A stretch of DNA of 64,000 bases from Pseudoalteromonas aliena SW19 (lineage in GTDB: Bacteria; Pseudomonadota; Gammaproteobacteria; Enterobacterales; Alteromonadaceae): positions 682,001 through 746,000 of the forward strand of contig NZ_AQGU01000029.1 in the NCBI RefSeq assembly GCF_014905615.1. Direction: 5' to 3'. Each line of letters begins with the position of its first letter. The first letter of the stretch is position 1. The notes under the pieces are model-generated. The model ran no database searches and was not told the origin of the DNA. It was given only the letters and a program-made list of their open reading frames with translations. A program made the position numbers and the translations under genes. Positions 24,927 to 34,313 of the stretch are shown here, in pieces.

Positions 24927-26198
24927 ATGAAATTAGAGTCACTAGCACTTCACCACGGTTACGAATCTGAGGCTACGACTAAATCGGCAGCCGTGCCTAT
25001 CTATCACACTTCTTCTTATACATTTGATAACACGCAGCATGGCGCTGATTTATTCGATTTAAAAGTAGCTGGTAATATCTACACCCGCATAATGAACCCG
25101 ACCAATGCCGTTCTTGAACAACGTATTGCCGCAATGGAAGGGGGCATAGGTGGGTTAGCTGTTGCCTCTGGGATGGCTGCTATTACCTATGCTATTCAAT
25201 GTTTGTGTGAAGTAGGTACTAATATTGTGAGCACCAGCCAAGTATATGGTGGCACGTATAACCTATTTGCGCATACTTTACCTAGGCAAGGTATTGAAGC
25301 ACGCATGATTAAAGCTGATGACTTTACCGCGTTCGATAATGCGATTGACGACAACACCCGCGCTGTTTTTTGTGAATCTATTGGTAATCCTGCAGGTAAT
25401 ATTGTTGATATTGAGCGTTTAGCACGTATTGCACACAGCAAAGGTGTGCCGCTTATAGTTGATAATACCGTGGCTACGCCGTATTTATGTCGCCCATTTG
25501 AGCTAGGCGCCGATATAGTGGTTCACTCACTTACAAAGTATATAAACGGGCACGGTACAGCCATTGGCGGCATGATTGTCGACTCAGGTAAATTTGATTG
25601 GAAAACGAATGCTACGCGTTTTGCAATGATGAATGAGCCCGACCCGTCGTATCACAACGTGGTGTATACCGAAGCTTTTGCTGAAGCGGCGTTTATTGGT
25701 CGCTGTAGAGTTGTGCCACTTAGAAATACCGGTGCAGCGCTTGCGCCTAAAAACGCATCTGACATTTTAATTGGCCTTGAAACTTTAGGCTTGAGAATGG
25801 ATCGCCACTGCGAAAATGCACAGCATCTGGCTGAGTATTTAGAAAATCATCCAAAAGTGCTTTGGGTTAATTACGCAGGGCTTAAATCAAGCCCGTATAA
25901 CGAAATGAGTCAAAAAATTACCAGTGGTAAAGCATCGGGTATTTTAAGCTTTGGTATTGCTGGTGGACTAGAGGCTGGTACTCGTTTTATTGATGCGCTA
26001 AATATGATTTTACGCTTAGTTAATATTGGCGATGCCAAGTCGCTTGCGTGCCATCCTGCATCAACCACACACCGTCAATTAAATGATGAAGAACTTGCTA
26101 ATGCGGGTGTAAGTCGCGATTTAATTCGTTTGTCGGTTGGTATTGAAAACATTGCAGATATAATTGCCGATGTAAGCCAAGCGCTCGATAAAGCATAA
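24927..26198 (+). CDS. metY: O-acetylhomoserine sulfhydrylase (aminocarboxypropyltransferase)
   Basis: PLP enzyme that makes homocysteine (or methionine from methanethiol) from O-acetylhomoserine and sulfide. Of the Cys/Met-metabolism family, it has the longer form (423 residues) typical of MetY, with YTRIMNPTNAVLEQRIAAMEGG near the start and the PLP lysine in VVHSLTKYINGHGT. The C-terminal SLACHPASTTHRQL segment is diagnostic for the group. Start 24927 is chosen because GAAGGAA lies 6 bases before it and the five upstream codons are not family-like. I saw no SAM riboswitch or MET box in the upstream 130 bases. Confidence 0.92.
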   Translation: MKLESLALHHGYESEATTKSAAVPIYHTSSYTFDNTQHGADLFDLKVAGNIYTRIMNPTNAVLEQRIAAMEGGIGGLAVASGMAAITYAIQCLCEVGTNIVSTSQVYGGTYNLFAHTLPRQGIEARMIKADDFTAFDNAIDDNTRAVFCESIGNPAGNIVDIERLARIAHSKGVPLIVDNTVATPYLCRPFELGADIVVHSLTKYINGHGTAIGGMIVDSGKFDWKTNATRFAMMNEPDPSYHNVVYTEAFAEAAFIGRCRVVPLRNTGAALAPKNASDILIGLETLGLRMDRHCENAQHLAEYLENHPKVLWVNYAGLKSSPYNEMSQKITSGKASGILSFGIAGGLEAGTRFIDALNMILRLVNIGDAKSLACHPASTTHRQLNDEELANAGVSRDLIRLSVGIENIADIIADVSQALDKA

Positions 26199-26207
26199 CG
26201 TTAATTT

Positions 26208-26234
26208 AAAGCCTTGAGGTATCGAGGCTTTTAG
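26208..26234 (+). terminator. Terminator between metY and the DUF1289 gene
   Basis: AAAGCCTTGA pairs with TCGAGGCTTT (one G-T) around GGTA, then TT. It can serve the convergent DUF1289 gene as well. Confidence 0.7.
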
Positions 26235-26239
26235 CTCTA

Positions 26240-26431
26240 TTACGCTTTTGTGATATCGGCTCGTGGTGTTTCTAAAATCGCTTTTTTTTCATTTTCAGAT
26301 AATATAATCCAATCAAAAATTTCTTGGTTGGTACGCCCACAACCGGTGCAGTAACCGCTGCGGCGCTCACATATTCCTAAGCAATCGGTTTTAAATTTAG
26401 ATCGTTTTTTGTTTTGATTTAATTGGCGCAT
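26240..26431 (-). CDS. DUF1289 family cysteine-rich small protein
   Basis: A 63-residue protein with the DUF1289 signature C-LGIC-x5-YC-x2-CGRTNQEIFDW, whose four cysteines probably bind a metal or a cluster. Family function is unknown. It begins 2 bases after the stop of the upstream lipoprotein gene, so both share a transcript; the convergent metY terminator lies just beyond its 3' end. Confidence 0.85.
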   Translation of the reverse strand: MRQLNQNKKRSKFKTDCLGICERRSGYCTGCGRTNQEIFDWIILSENEKKAILETPRADITKA

Positions 26432-26433
26432 TA

Positions 26434-26988
26434 TTAAAGCCCTAACGGTGGTGCAATTTCAAAGCGAGTAGTGAACCCACTACCTTCTTGATTGGTAGAG
26501 AGTGTAATGGCTGGGGTTTTAGTATCAAGTACAAAGGTGCTGTAAATTGAACTTGCTGTTTCTTTTTGGCTTTCAAACCAGCCTGTTTTTGTTAAACATT
26601 GGCGCAATTGCTTAGCCAGTTTTTGGTGAGATTCTACTATTTGCGTTTGTGTTTTAACTTGCGTTTGGCACTGGTAACTTGCTTGCTCTGATTTATTTAA
26701 AGTAACCGTACAGGTTGTTCCAATAATATGAGTATTAGTGCGCCACTGTTCAGTAAACTGGTTGTTTACTTTATCTGTTTTGATTGAATTAAAACCAGAC
26801 TCATAACCATTTATTAGGTTATTTATGGTGCTGCATTCATCGGGTGTTACTGTGGTTTTTACAGACTGATTCGTTGTAGTAGTTGTTGCTGTAGTTGTAG
26901 TCTGATTAGTTTTGCTGGTACAGCCCGCTAAAATAAACGCGACGACTAAAATGAATGCGACAATAGAAGGAGTAATATAGTTTTTCAT
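26434..26988 (-). CDS. Hypothetical lipoprotein with threonine-rich linker
   Basis: A 184-residue lipoprotein: signal peptide with lipobox LAGC (Cys23) followed by a Thr-rich low-complexity linker (about residues 27-47) and a domain with several cysteines that may form disulfides (PDECSTI, GTTCTVTL, SYQCQTQ, RQCLTKTGW). No family is recognised. It is in an operon with the DUF1289 gene. A surface-exposed or periplasmic role is expected from the lipid anchor; function unknown. Confidence 0.75.
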   Translation of the reverse strand: MKNYITPSIVAFILVVAFILAGCTSKTNQTTTTATTTTTNQSVKTTVTPDECSTINNLINGYESGFNSIKTDKVNNQFTEQWRTNTHIIGTTCTVTLNKSEQASYQCQTQVKTQTQIVESHQKLAKQLRQCLTKTGWFESQKETASSIYSTFVLDTKTPAITLSTNQEGSGFTTRFEIAPPLGL

Positions 26989-27052
26989 AGTTCACAGTAA
27001 CCGATTAATTTAGCCACGCACTATATCACACGTGATTTACTGTAAAAATAAA

Positions 27053-27075
27053 AAGGCCCATATAAATATGAGCCT
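27053..27075 (-). terminator. Probable terminator of the his operon
   Basis: AGGCCCATA TAAA TATGAGCCT on the plus strand; on the minus strand the stem is followed by TTTTTATTTT. It is 20 bases past the hisIE stop, with one mismatched pair in the stem. Confidence 0.7.
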
Positions 27076-27096
27076 CTTTGTTAGTCACAACTAATG

Positions 27097-27711
27097 CTAT
27101 TTATGACGACCTTGCAAGCATTTAACTACATCTTCAAGGGCTAAGCCTTGGCGTTGAAGTAATACTGTCAGGTGATAAATTAAATCAGCAGACTCATTAG
27201 TAAGCTCATCGTTATCGTGTTTCATAGCGGCAAGGGCTACTTCTACGCCTTCTTCACCTACTTTTTGACAACTACGGCTTAAGTCTTTTGCAAATAATGA
27301 CGCTGTGTAGCTTTTTTCAGGGTCGTCGTTTTTACGCGCAACAATCACATCTTCTAACTGTGCTAAAAAGCTTAAACTTGGTTTTGCTTCATCACCAAAA
27401 CAGCTTTGTGTGCCTAAGTGGCACGTTGGACCTTCTGGGTTGGCAAGGACTAAAATTGAATCGTGGTCGCAATCGGTATGAACAGATACTACATTTAAGT
27501 AGTTTTCTGATGACTCGCCTTTAGTCCATAAACGCGATTTTGAACGCGAGTAAAACGTCACTTTATTGGTATCAAGCGTAACAGCGAGTGCTTCGCTGTT
27601 CATAAAGCCTTGCATTAAAATAACACCCGAGCGGGCATCTTGAATAATAGCAGGGATCATGTCACTTTTAGCGAAATCGACTTGAGCTTGGTTTTGTTGT
27701 GTTACTTGCAT
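27097..27711 (-). CDS. hisI: Bifunctional phosphoribosyl-AMP cyclohydrolase / phosphoribosyl-ATP pyrophosphatase
   Basis: Second and third steps of histidine synthesis in one 204-residue chain (HisIE). The N-terminal cyclohydrolase half has MQGFMNSEAL, SRSKSRLWTKGESS and the metal-binding VHTDCDHDSIL and QSCFG; the C-terminal half is the pyrophosphatase helical bundle with KVGEEGVEVALAA. It overlaps the 3' end of hisF by 10 bases and is the last gene of the operon. Confidence 0.95.
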   Translation of the reverse strand: MQVTQQNQAQVDFAKSDMIPAIIQDARSGVILMQGFMNSEALAVTLDTNKVTFYSRSKSRLWTKGESSENYLNVVSVHTDCDHDSILVLANPEGPTCHLGTQSCFGDEAKPSLSFLAQLEDVIVARKNDDPEKSYTASLFAKDLSRSCQKVGEEGVEVALAAMKHDNDELTNESADLIYHLTVLLQRQGLALEDVVKCLQGRHK

Positions 27712-28481
27712 AATCTTGCTGCCACTTGGTTATCTGTTAAAAATTGTTTTAGTTCGCCAATGTTAATCACATTTTTATGAAAAACGCTGGCGGCTAATGC
27801 ACCATCTACTTTGCTTTGTTTAAATACATCAACAAAATCTTGCATACTACCCGCACCGCCAGAGGCGATTAAAGGAATGTCACACAGCTCGCGAATTTTA
27901 CTTAGTTGCTCGTTGTCGTAACCGTTACGAACGCCATCTTGGTTCATACAGTTTAATACAATTTCGCCTGCGCCTAAGTCTTGTACGCGTTTAACCCATT
28001 CTTGTGTTTTATAGCGCGTACGGCTTGATGCATTAGGATCGCCGGTTAATTGATACACTAAATATTCACCGGTCGTTTCATCAAAAAAGCTGTCAATACC
28101 GACAACAACACATTGCTTACCAAACTCATCGTGTAATTCTTTAATAAGTCCAGGGCGCGCAATAGCAGGGCTGTTAATACTTATTTTATCTGCGCCGCGC
28201 TCAAGTACTCGCGCTGCATCAGCGACTGATTTAATACCGCCGGCTACACAAAATGGTATATCGATATTACGTGCAATGCTCTCTACCCAATTTACATCAA
28301 GTAGGCGTTTTTCAACGCTTGCACTGATCTCGTAAAAAACCAGTTCATCGGCACCGGCTTCGCTGTAGGCTTTAGCCATTGTTAAAATGTCGCCAACAAT
28401 TTCATGGCCTTTAAACTTAACGCCTTTAACTACTTGGCCGTCTTTAACGTCTAAACACGGGATTATGCGTTTTGATAACAT
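27702..28481 (-). CDS. hisF: Imidazole glycerol phosphate synthase cyclase subunit
   Basis: TIM-barrel subunit that uses ammonia from HisH to close the imidazole ring. Half-barrel symmetry is visible. Catalytic Asp residues lie in RIIPCLDVKDGQ near the N-terminus and in VVGIDSFF in the middle; phosphate loops CVAGGIKS and LIASGGAGS follow. Length 259 is near the usual 256-258. It overlaps hisA by 19 bases, with GAGGAG 7-8 bases before its start inside hisA. Confidence 0.96.
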   Translation of the reverse strand: MLSKRIIPCLDVKDGQVVKGVKFKGHEIVGDILTMAKAYSEAGADELVFYEISASVEKRLLDVNWVESIARNIDIPFCVAGGIKSVADAARVLERGADKISINSPAIARPGLIKELHDEFGKQCVVVGIDSFFDETTGEYLVYQLTGDPNASSRTRYKTQEWVKRVQDLGAGEIVLNCMNQDGVRNGYDNEQLSKIRELCDIPLIASGGAGSMQDFVDVFKQSKVDGALAASVFHKNVINIGELKQFLTDNQVAARLCK

Positions 28482-29197
28482 GCCAGTGCCTCCTCAACGC
28501 TAAATGCGCCATCAAGCAATGATTTACCTAAAATAACGCCGCCAACACCTAGCTCTTTAAGCTTTTTAATGTCGTCTAACGAGCTTACCCCACCTGAGGC
28601 TTGCACTTTTATATCTGCATTATGATTAATTAAATCTTCATAAAGTGCAAAAGAAGGGCCAGTCATGGTGCCATCCTTACTGATGTCCGTGCATAAAAAG
28701 TCAATAACACCTAAGCCCACATAAAAATCTACCAGCTCAAGTAAACCAAATTCAGATTCACTTAACCAACCGTGCGTAGCAGGTGCCCAGCCCGTGGCTG
28801 TTTTATTTACATCAAGAGCAATTACAAAATGCTCTGCGCCAAATTGTTCAATCCAGGCTTTTACTTGCTCGCGTTTTTCTACTGCCATTGAACCAATAAC
28901 AACTTGGTTTGCACCGGCTTTTAGCCAATCACTTACATCTTGCTCTGAGCGAATACCGCCGCCTACTTGGTACGGTACCTTAAGTGCTTTGGTTGCAGCT
29001 TGAATATGTTGCCACTGTTTTTTACTTGGATCGCGTGCACCTTCTAAATCAACAAGGTGTAACTTACCTGCGCCACTGTTGGCGTATTCTTTTAAACGCG
29101 CGCCAAGTTCGAAAGGGTAAAATTGTGCTGTATCGTATTTACCTTGATACAAGCGCACAATTTGATTTTGTAATACGTCTAATGCTGGAATAATCAC
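28463..29197 (-). CDS. hisA: ProFAR isomerase
   Basis: 1-(5-phosphoribosyl)-5-[(5-phosphoribosylamino)methylideneamino]imidazole-4-carboxamide isomerase, a TIM barrel of 244 residues homologous to HisF. Catalytic Asp8-type residue in IIPALDVLQNQ, the central VIALDVN with the second Asp, and phosphate-binding YQVGGGIRS and QASGGVSS are present. It follows hisH by 33 bases, the widest gap inside the operon. Confidence 0.96.
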   Translation of the reverse strand: MIIPALDVLQNQIVRLYQGKYDTAQFYPFELGARLKEYANSGAGKLHLVDLEGARDPSKKQWQHIQAATKALKVPYQVGGGIRSEQDVSDWLKAGANQVVIGSMAVEKREQVKAWIEQFGAEHFVIALDVNKTATGWAPATHGWLSESEFGLLELVDFYVGLGVIDFLCTDISKDGTMTGPSFALYEDLINHNADIKVQASGGVSSLDDIKKLKELGVGGVILGKSLLDGAFSVEEALACYQNA

Positions 29198-29230
29198 AAA
29201 TAATCTCTTTTTTGTTAGTTAATGGGCAGC

Positions 29231-29821
29231 TTACAACTGCCAATCAACAAAATTTTGTAATAAACGTGCGCCAACTTTTGCGCTGCGCTCTGGGTGAAAT
29301 TGCATGCCCGCGTAATTGTCTTTAGCAACAATGGCTGAAAAGGTTTGACCATATTCGCCGCTCACGAGTGTGGCGTCGTTTACGGTGTGCGCAAAGCTGT
29401 GAACAAAATACACTTGCTCATCGAGCGTCAGCCCTTTAGTTAATGCATGCTCTTTGTTAACATTTAAGTTATTCCAACCCATATGCGGCGACGTTAAATT
29501 GCCTACATCAAGCACTTTTACTTGTCCTGGTATTTTACCTAGGCACTGTACGTTACCTTCTTCGGTGCTTTCACACAGTAACTGCATACCTAAACAAATA
29601 CCCATAAGTGGGCGCTGGTATTCATTTATAGCTTGTTGCCAGCCATTATCGACTAGGCGCTTCATAGCAACCGATGCATGACCCACACCTGGTAATATAG
29701 CGCGCTCAAAACCCGCTAATTGATCTGGTGATGTAATTACTGTTGACGTTTGGCCTAAGCGTTCAAACGCAAAGCGTACTGAATTTATATTGGCACAACC
29801 AGTATTAATTATGGCAATCAT
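29231..29821 (-). CDS. hisH: Imidazole glycerol phosphate synthase glutaminase subunit
   Basis: Class I glutamine amidotransferase that feeds ammonia to HisF. The nucleophile lies in MGICLGMQLL and the His/Glu pair in GMQFHPERS. The start at 29821 (MIAIINTG) gives an ATGA overlap with the hisB stop and an AGGGA ribosome site; two extra codons upstream (29827) would place the ATG inside that site. 196 residues, normal for the family. Confidence 0.95.
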   Translation of the reverse strand: MIAIINTGCANINSVRFAFERLGQTSTVITSPDQLAGFERAILPGVGHASVAMKRLVDNGWQQAINEYQRPLMGICLGMQLLCESTEEGNVQCLGKIPGQVKVLDVGNLTSPHMGWNNLNVNKEHALTKGLTLDEQVYFVHSFAHTVNDATLVSGEYGQTFSAIVAKDNYAGMQFHPERSAKVGARLLQNFVDWQL

Positions 29822-30879
29822 AAACATCCCTTAGAGCTGGCTGTTTGTTGGGTCGTGTCTTGTGCTACTGCCATGCGAAGAGCGCGTGAAAACGCTTTAA
29901 ATAAGCCTTCTACTTGGTGATGACAGTTACCATCGCTTACCGATAAAATAAGGCTAATCGCGGCGTTATCACTTAAGCTTTTGAAAAAGTGCTCAACCAT
30001 TTGTACGTCTAAATCGCCTGCTTTTTCGCGGCTAAAGTTAGCGTTTAATACAAATGATGCACGGCCCGATAAATCAATTTGTGCTTCGGCTTTACACTCA
30101 TCCATAGGAAGCGCAAAACCATAGCGCGCAATTTGCGATTTAGTGCCAAGCGCTTGTTTAAGTGCGACACCAAGAGCAATACCAATGTCTTCAACAAGGT
30201 GGTGCTCGTCTATGTGTAAATCGCCTTTGGCTTTAATGTTTAAACCAATGTTTGCGTGCGTACGAATTTGATCAAGCATGTGATCAAAAAAGCCAAGTCC
30301 GGTGTCTATGCTGCCATTTTTAGTTTGATCTAGGTTTATTGCCACATCAATTTGGGTTTCTTTAGTGTTGCGTGTAACACGACCTTCGCGGTTTGCGGTG
30401 GTCAATTTAGTTACTATGGCACTCCAGTCGCCGTCGTATAAAATACCTTCACAACATAGGTTTTGAGCAAGGCCAATATCAGTTTCACGGTCGCCAATAA
30501 CAAAAGAGCGTGCTAAATCTACTTTGCCTGAGCGCATAAGCTCGGTAAGTAAACCTGTTTTAGGTTTACGGCAATCACAGTTTTGCTCGTTAAAGTGAGG
30601 GCAAATTAATACGGTCTCAAAGCTAATGCCTTGGCTTTGCATTATGTCCATCATTTTGTCTTGTGCAATGTCAAAATCAGCAGTAGGAAAGCTATCTGTG
30701 CCTAAACCATCTTGGTTAGATACCATCACTAAACGGTAACCTGCAGCTTGTAATTGTAATAAAGCTGGGATAACGCTAGGTAAAAAGGCAAGCTTTTCAA
30801 GGCTATCTACCTGTTTGTCGGTAATTGGCTCTTCAATAATAGTGCCGTCGCGGTCGATAAATAAATAGGGGTTACTCAT
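29818..30879 (-). CDS. hisB: Bifunctional histidinol-phosphatase / imidazoleglycerol-phosphate dehydratase
   Basis: Fusion enzyme of 353 residues. Residues 1-165 are a HAD phosphatase with the nucleophile in FIDRDGTIIEEP and a zinc loop CPHFNEQNCDCRKP; residues about 167-353 are the dehydratase with two EHHLVEDIG- and HHQVEG-type metal motifs. Start 30879 forms an ATGA overlap with the hisC stop and begins MSNPYLFIDRDG; the 20 extra upstream residues in the open frame belong to hisC read in another frame. Confidence 0.95.
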   Translation of the reverse strand: MSNPYLFIDRDGTIIEEPITDKQVDSLEKLAFLPSVIPALLQLQAAGYRLVMVSNQDGLGTDSFPTADFDIAQDKMMDIMQSQGISFETVLICPHFNEQNCDCRKPKTGLLTELMRSGKVDLARSFVIGDRETDIGLAQNLCCEGILYDGDWSAIVTKLTTANREGRVTRNTKETQIDVAINLDQTKNGSIDTGLGFFDHMLDQIRTHANIGLNIKAKGDLHIDEHHLVEDIGIALGVALKQALGTKSQIARYGFALPMDECKAEAQIDLSGRASFVLNANFSREKAGDLDVQMVEHFFKSLSDNAAISLILSVSDGNCHHQVEGLFKAFSRALRMAVAQDTTQQTASSKGCL

Positions 30880-31985
30880 GATACTTCGTTTCCTGCTAAA
30901 GATGCTGCGGTAGTTGGCAATTGCAGGCCATCTAACCAAATTTTTACTTGTTTAAGTTCTTGTTCACTACCAATTGAAATTCGTAGCCAGTCGTCTTCAC
31001 CGTATAGCGTAAAAGCGCGCATCACTAAACCTTGCTCAAGTGCAATTTTAAAGTAGTTTTTATCGGCTAATTTTAAAGTAACAAAGTTACCTTCACCAGT
31101 GAGAATTTTTAATGCAGCAGGGGAGGCGTTTAGCCAATCTACTAACTTAGCTTTTAAGCTATTTAAAATAGTCACTTGGCGGCGCATCGATGTAATTGCA
31201 TCGGGTGCAATTGCTTGCGCTGCAATACTTGCTACTACGCCCGATACCGGATACGGGGCAATGACTTTACGAATTGGCGCAAGAACGCTTGCTTGTGCAA
31301 GGGTAAAACCGGTTCTGAGGCCAGCTAGCGCAAAGGCTTTAGAAAGCGTACGCAAAACCACTACATTACTAAACTCAGTAATAAGTTGAGTAGCGCTTTG
31401 CTCTGGACAAAACTCTATATAGGCTTCATCAACAATAACTAATGCCTTACCTGCAAGTGCTGTTGCAATCGCTTTTACTTTATCAAGTGGTGTTAAGCTG
31501 CCCGTTGGATTATTTGGGTTACAAATAAATACCAGTTTTGAGTTGCCAACAGCTGCAACTATTTCGTCAGCACTGCCACTTAATAATAATTCTTGGGTAA
31601 GCGCGTTAATACTAACGTTGTGTGTATCGGCGGTTACTTTGTACATACCGTAGGTGGGTAAAAATAGCGCAATACTATCTTTAGCTGGCTCGCAGTATGT
31701 GCGCACTAAAAGCTCAATGCCTTCATCTGCGCCGCGGGTCATTAGTACATTTTCGCTTTCAAGCTCTGTATAATCTGCGTACCTGTCAATAACCAGTTGC
31801 GGTTGTGGATCGGGGTAGCGATTTAAATCTTCAATACTCAGTTCAAGATTTTTAGCATACGGGCTTTCGTTAGCATTTAGCCACGTAGTACCGGTTAGCT
31901 TTTCACTTTTTGCCGAGCTGTATGCAGCAAGGGCTGCAATATTCTTAGGTAATAAGCTAGACGCTTGTGCGCTCTTATTGCTCAT
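30876..31985 (-). CDS. hisC: Histidinol-phosphate aminotransferase
   Basis: Fold-type I PLP aminotransferase converting imidazole acetol phosphate to histidinol phosphate. The Schiff-base lysine lies in LRTLSKAFALAGLRTGF; NPNNPTGS and the YIEF region carrying the Asp/Tyr cofactor contacts are present. 369 residues. It overlaps hisD by 11 bases at its start and hisB by 4 bases at its end. Confidence 0.95.
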   Translation of the reverse strand: MSNKSAQASSLLPKNIAALAAYSSAKSEKLTGTTWLNANESPYAKNLELSIEDLNRYPDPQPQLVIDRYADYTELESENVLMTRGADEGIELLVRTYCEPAKDSIALFLPTYGMYKVTADTHNVSINALTQELLLSGSADEIVAAVGNSKLVFICNPNNPTGSLTPLDKVKAIATALAGKALVIVDEAYIEFCPEQSATQLITEFSNVVVLRTLSKAFALAGLRTGFTLAQASVLAPIRKVIAPYPVSGVVASIAAQAIAPDAITSMRRQVTILNSLKAKLVDWLNASPAALKILTGEGNFVTLKLADKNYFKIALEQGLVMRAFTLYGEDDWLRISIGSEQELKQVKIWLDGLQLPTTAASLAGNEVS

Positions 31986-33276
31986 TTTTAATTGCCTCTA
32001 AACGAATTGAAACCGCATTAGCGTGGGCATCAAGGCCTTCCGCATCTGCAAGTGGTAAAATAGCTTTTGAAAGCTGTGTTAAACCACTCTTAGTAATTGT
32101 TTGCACTGTGTATGTACGGAAAAAATCAAGCAAGTTTAAGCTCGAGTAAGTGGCACTGTAACCATAGGTTGGTAACACGTGGTTAGTACCCGATGCGTAA
32201 TCGCCTGCAGATTCTGGCGTGTAGTCACCCACAAATACAGAGCCTGCGTTTTTAACTTTATCTAGGTAAGGTGTTGCATCGCCTAGTTGTAAAATTAAGT
32301 GCTCTGGTCCGTATTGCGCTGATACATCAAATGCTTGCGCAATTGAATCAACTAAAATAAGTGAAGAATTAGCGAGCGCTTGCTCAGCTGTTTCTTTGCG
32401 GCTCAAATTAGCTAACTGGCGTGTAAGTGCCTGCTGTGTTTGTTCTATTATACTTTCGCTGTTACATAATAAAATAACTTGCGAATCTGCGCCGTGCTCT
32501 GCTTGTGAGAGTAAATCGGCGGCTATAAATTCTGGGTTCGCACGTTCATCTGCAATAACTAATACTTCAGATGGACCTGCTGGCATATCAATGGCCATAC
32601 CTGGAATAGTTTGCGCAACGAGCTGTTTAGCCATTGTTACAAAGCTATTACCTGGACCAAATATTTTGTTCACTTTAGGAACTGATTCGGTGCCATACGC
32701 CATTGCTGCAATTGCGCCTGCGCCACCACTTTCTATTAAAGTAGTAATGCCACATAACTTAGCTGCATATAAAATAGCAGGGTTAATCGCTTTATCACCT
32801 TGAACTGGTGTAGCAAGTACAACGGTTTTTGCGCCGCTTAATTGCGCTAATACACCCTGCATAATAACCGACGATGGCAGTGGAGCACTGCCACCGGGTA
32901 CGTAAATACCGACTGCTTCGATGGCTTGATATTTCAGTTCACATACAACGCCTGGTTGGGTCGATAATTTAATATCTTTTGGCAATTGCGCTTCGTGAAA
33001 ACGTTTAACGTTTGCATAAGCGGTATCAATTGCGTATTTAAGCTCTGCACTTAGTGCTTGCTCTGATGCGTTAATTTCATCAAGCGGAACACATAAGCGA
33101 GGGTTAGATCTATTATCAAACTCTTTAGCCATGCTAAGTAAGGCTTTATCACCTTGCTCTTTTACGTTAGCTAAAATAGTTTTGCAAATAGCTTCAACCT
33201 TGGCACTGGCAGAAACTGCAGGGCGCATTAGCGCCGCTGCTTGTACTTGTGAAGATTCCTCATTCCAACGAAGCAT
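31975..33276 (-). CDS. hisD: Histidinol dehydrogenase
   Basis: NAD- and zinc-dependent enzyme oxidising histidinol to histidine in two steps, 433 residues. Family motifs IYVPGGSAPLPSSVIMQGV, DMPAGPSEVLVIAD, LLSQAEHGADSQ and the His/Glu region QYGPEHLILQ are intact, as is GTNHVLPTYG near the C-terminus. It begins 5 bases after hisG ends. Confidence 0.97.
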   Translation of the reverse strand: MLRWNEESSQVQAAALMRPAVSASAKVEAICKTILANVKEQGDKALLSMAKEFDNRSNPRLCVPLDEINASEQALSAELKYAIDTAYANVKRFHEAQLPKDIKLSTQPGVVCELKYQAIEAVGIYVPGGSAPLPSSVIMQGVLAQLSGAKTVVLATPVQGDKAINPAILYAAKLCGITTLIESGGAGAIAAMAYGTESVPKVNKIFGPGNSFVTMAKQLVAQTIPGMAIDMPAGPSEVLVIADERANPEFIAADLLSQAEHGADSQVILLCNSESIIEQTQQALTRQLANLSRKETAEQALANSSLILVDSIAQAFDVSAQYGPEHLILQLGDATPYLDKVKNAGSVFVGDYTPESAGDYASGTNHVLPTYGYSATYSSLNLLDFFRTYTVQTITKSGLTQLSKAILPLADAEGLDAHANAVSIRLEAIKNEQ

Positions 33277-33281
33277 GGCAC

Positions 33282-34181
33282 TTACTCCATCATTTTTTCA
33301 ATTGGCATAACTAAAATAGAGTTAGCGCCTAAGGCTTTTAACTGCTCCATTGTTTCCCAAAATAATGTTTCGCTGCTTACCATGTGCAGTGCTACGTATT
33401 CATCGTTACCAGCAAGGGCAAGTAGAGTAGGTTGACCAGAACCTGGTAAAATTTCACAAATTTCATCAAGCTTGCTTTTTGGTGCGTGTAGCATGATGTA
33501 TTTGCTTTCTTTAGCTTGTCTAACACCACGTAGGCGCGGCATAAGCTTATTGATTAGCGCTAGTTTGTCAGCATCTTGAAGGTCTTTATTTTGAATTAAA
33601 CACGCGTTTGATTCTAAAATTGTTTCGCCTTGAATTAAGCCGTTCGCTTCAAGTGTTGCGCCAGTAGATACTAAATCACAAATTGCATCAGATAAACCCG
33701 CACGCGGTGCTACTTCAACAGAGCCCGTAAGCATTACTGTACTTGCGTTAATGCCTTCGCGCTTTAACCACTGAGTTAAGATTTCTGGATAGGTAGTCGC
33801 AATACGCTTGCCTTCAAACCAGCTTTTATCGCGAGCGCCAAGCTCTTGTGGCCATGCAAGTGCAAGACGACAGTAACCAAAATCTAGTTTTGAAAGTTTG
33901 GTTACTTCACTTGGTACACCTTGGCGCATCCGTTCTGCTTGCACTTCTACTAGTACGTTTTCGCCAACAATACCTAAGTCACATACACCGTCCATTACTA
34001 AACCCGGAATATCGTCATCGCGCACACGTAGTACGTCAATTGGCATATTCGTTGAGTGTGCAATTAAGCGTTGTTCACGAAGGTTAAGTTTAACACCTAA
34101 CTGTTTAAGCAGATCTTGACAATCTTTAGATAGGCGGCCGCCTTTTTGGATGGCGATACGTAGACGATTACTGTTGTTCAT
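33282..34181 (-). CDS. hisG: ATP phosphoribosyltransferase, long (hexameric) form
   Basis: First, feedback-controlled step of histidine synthesis: ATP plus PRPP to phosphoribosyl-ATP. The 299-residue length identifies the long form with a C-terminal ACT-like regulatory domain (about 225-299), which needs no HisZ partner. Motifs RIAIQKGGRLSKD, DVLRVRDDDIPGLV and the PRPP-binding DLVSTGATLEANGL are visible. It is the first structural gene after the hisL attenuator. Confidence 0.96.
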   Translation of the reverse strand: MNNSNRLRIAIQKGGRLSKDCQDLLKQLGVKLNLREQRLIAHSTNMPIDVLRVRDDDIPGLVMDGVCDLGIVGENVLVEVQAERMRQGVPSEVTKLSKLDFGYCRLALAWPQELGARDKSWFEGKRIATTYPEILTQWLKREGINASTVMLTGSVEVAPRAGLSDAICDLVSTGATLEANGLIQGETILESNACLIQNKDLQDADKLALINKLMPRLRGVRQAKESKYIMLHAPKSKLDEICEILPGSGQPTLLALAGNDEYVALHMVSSETLFWETMEQLKALGANSILVMPIEKMME

Positions 34182-34205
34182 TATTCATTTTCCTTTAATT
34201 TAAAA

Positions 34206-34232
34206 ACTAAAAACCCCGAGGGAACCTCAGGG
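34206..34232 (-). terminator. Attenuator terminator of the his operon
   Basis: Minus strand: CCCTGAGG pairs with CCTCGGGG (one T-G) around TTC, then five T. Its 5' part, GAGGTTCC on the minus strand (34228-34221), can instead pair with GGAACCTC at 34271-34264, giving mutually exclusive folds. Confidence 0.9.
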
Positions 34233-34263
34233 CGAAAATGAATCAATATGTTTTGAATCGCCA

Positions 34264-34313
34264 GAGGTTCCTTTAGGAATAACCTCTCAGCGAAAGACCT
34301 GACAGGTTATTCC
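34264..34313 (-). promoter_or_regulatory. Pausing/antiterminator arms of the his attenuator
   Basis: AGGTTATTCC (34304-34313) and GGAATAACCT (34276-34285) are exact complements; GAGGTT (34264-34269) can pair with AACCTC (34281-34286), and GAGGTTCC (34264-34271) with GGAACCTC (34221-34228) inside the terminator. These alternatives are what an attenuator needs. Confidence 0.75.
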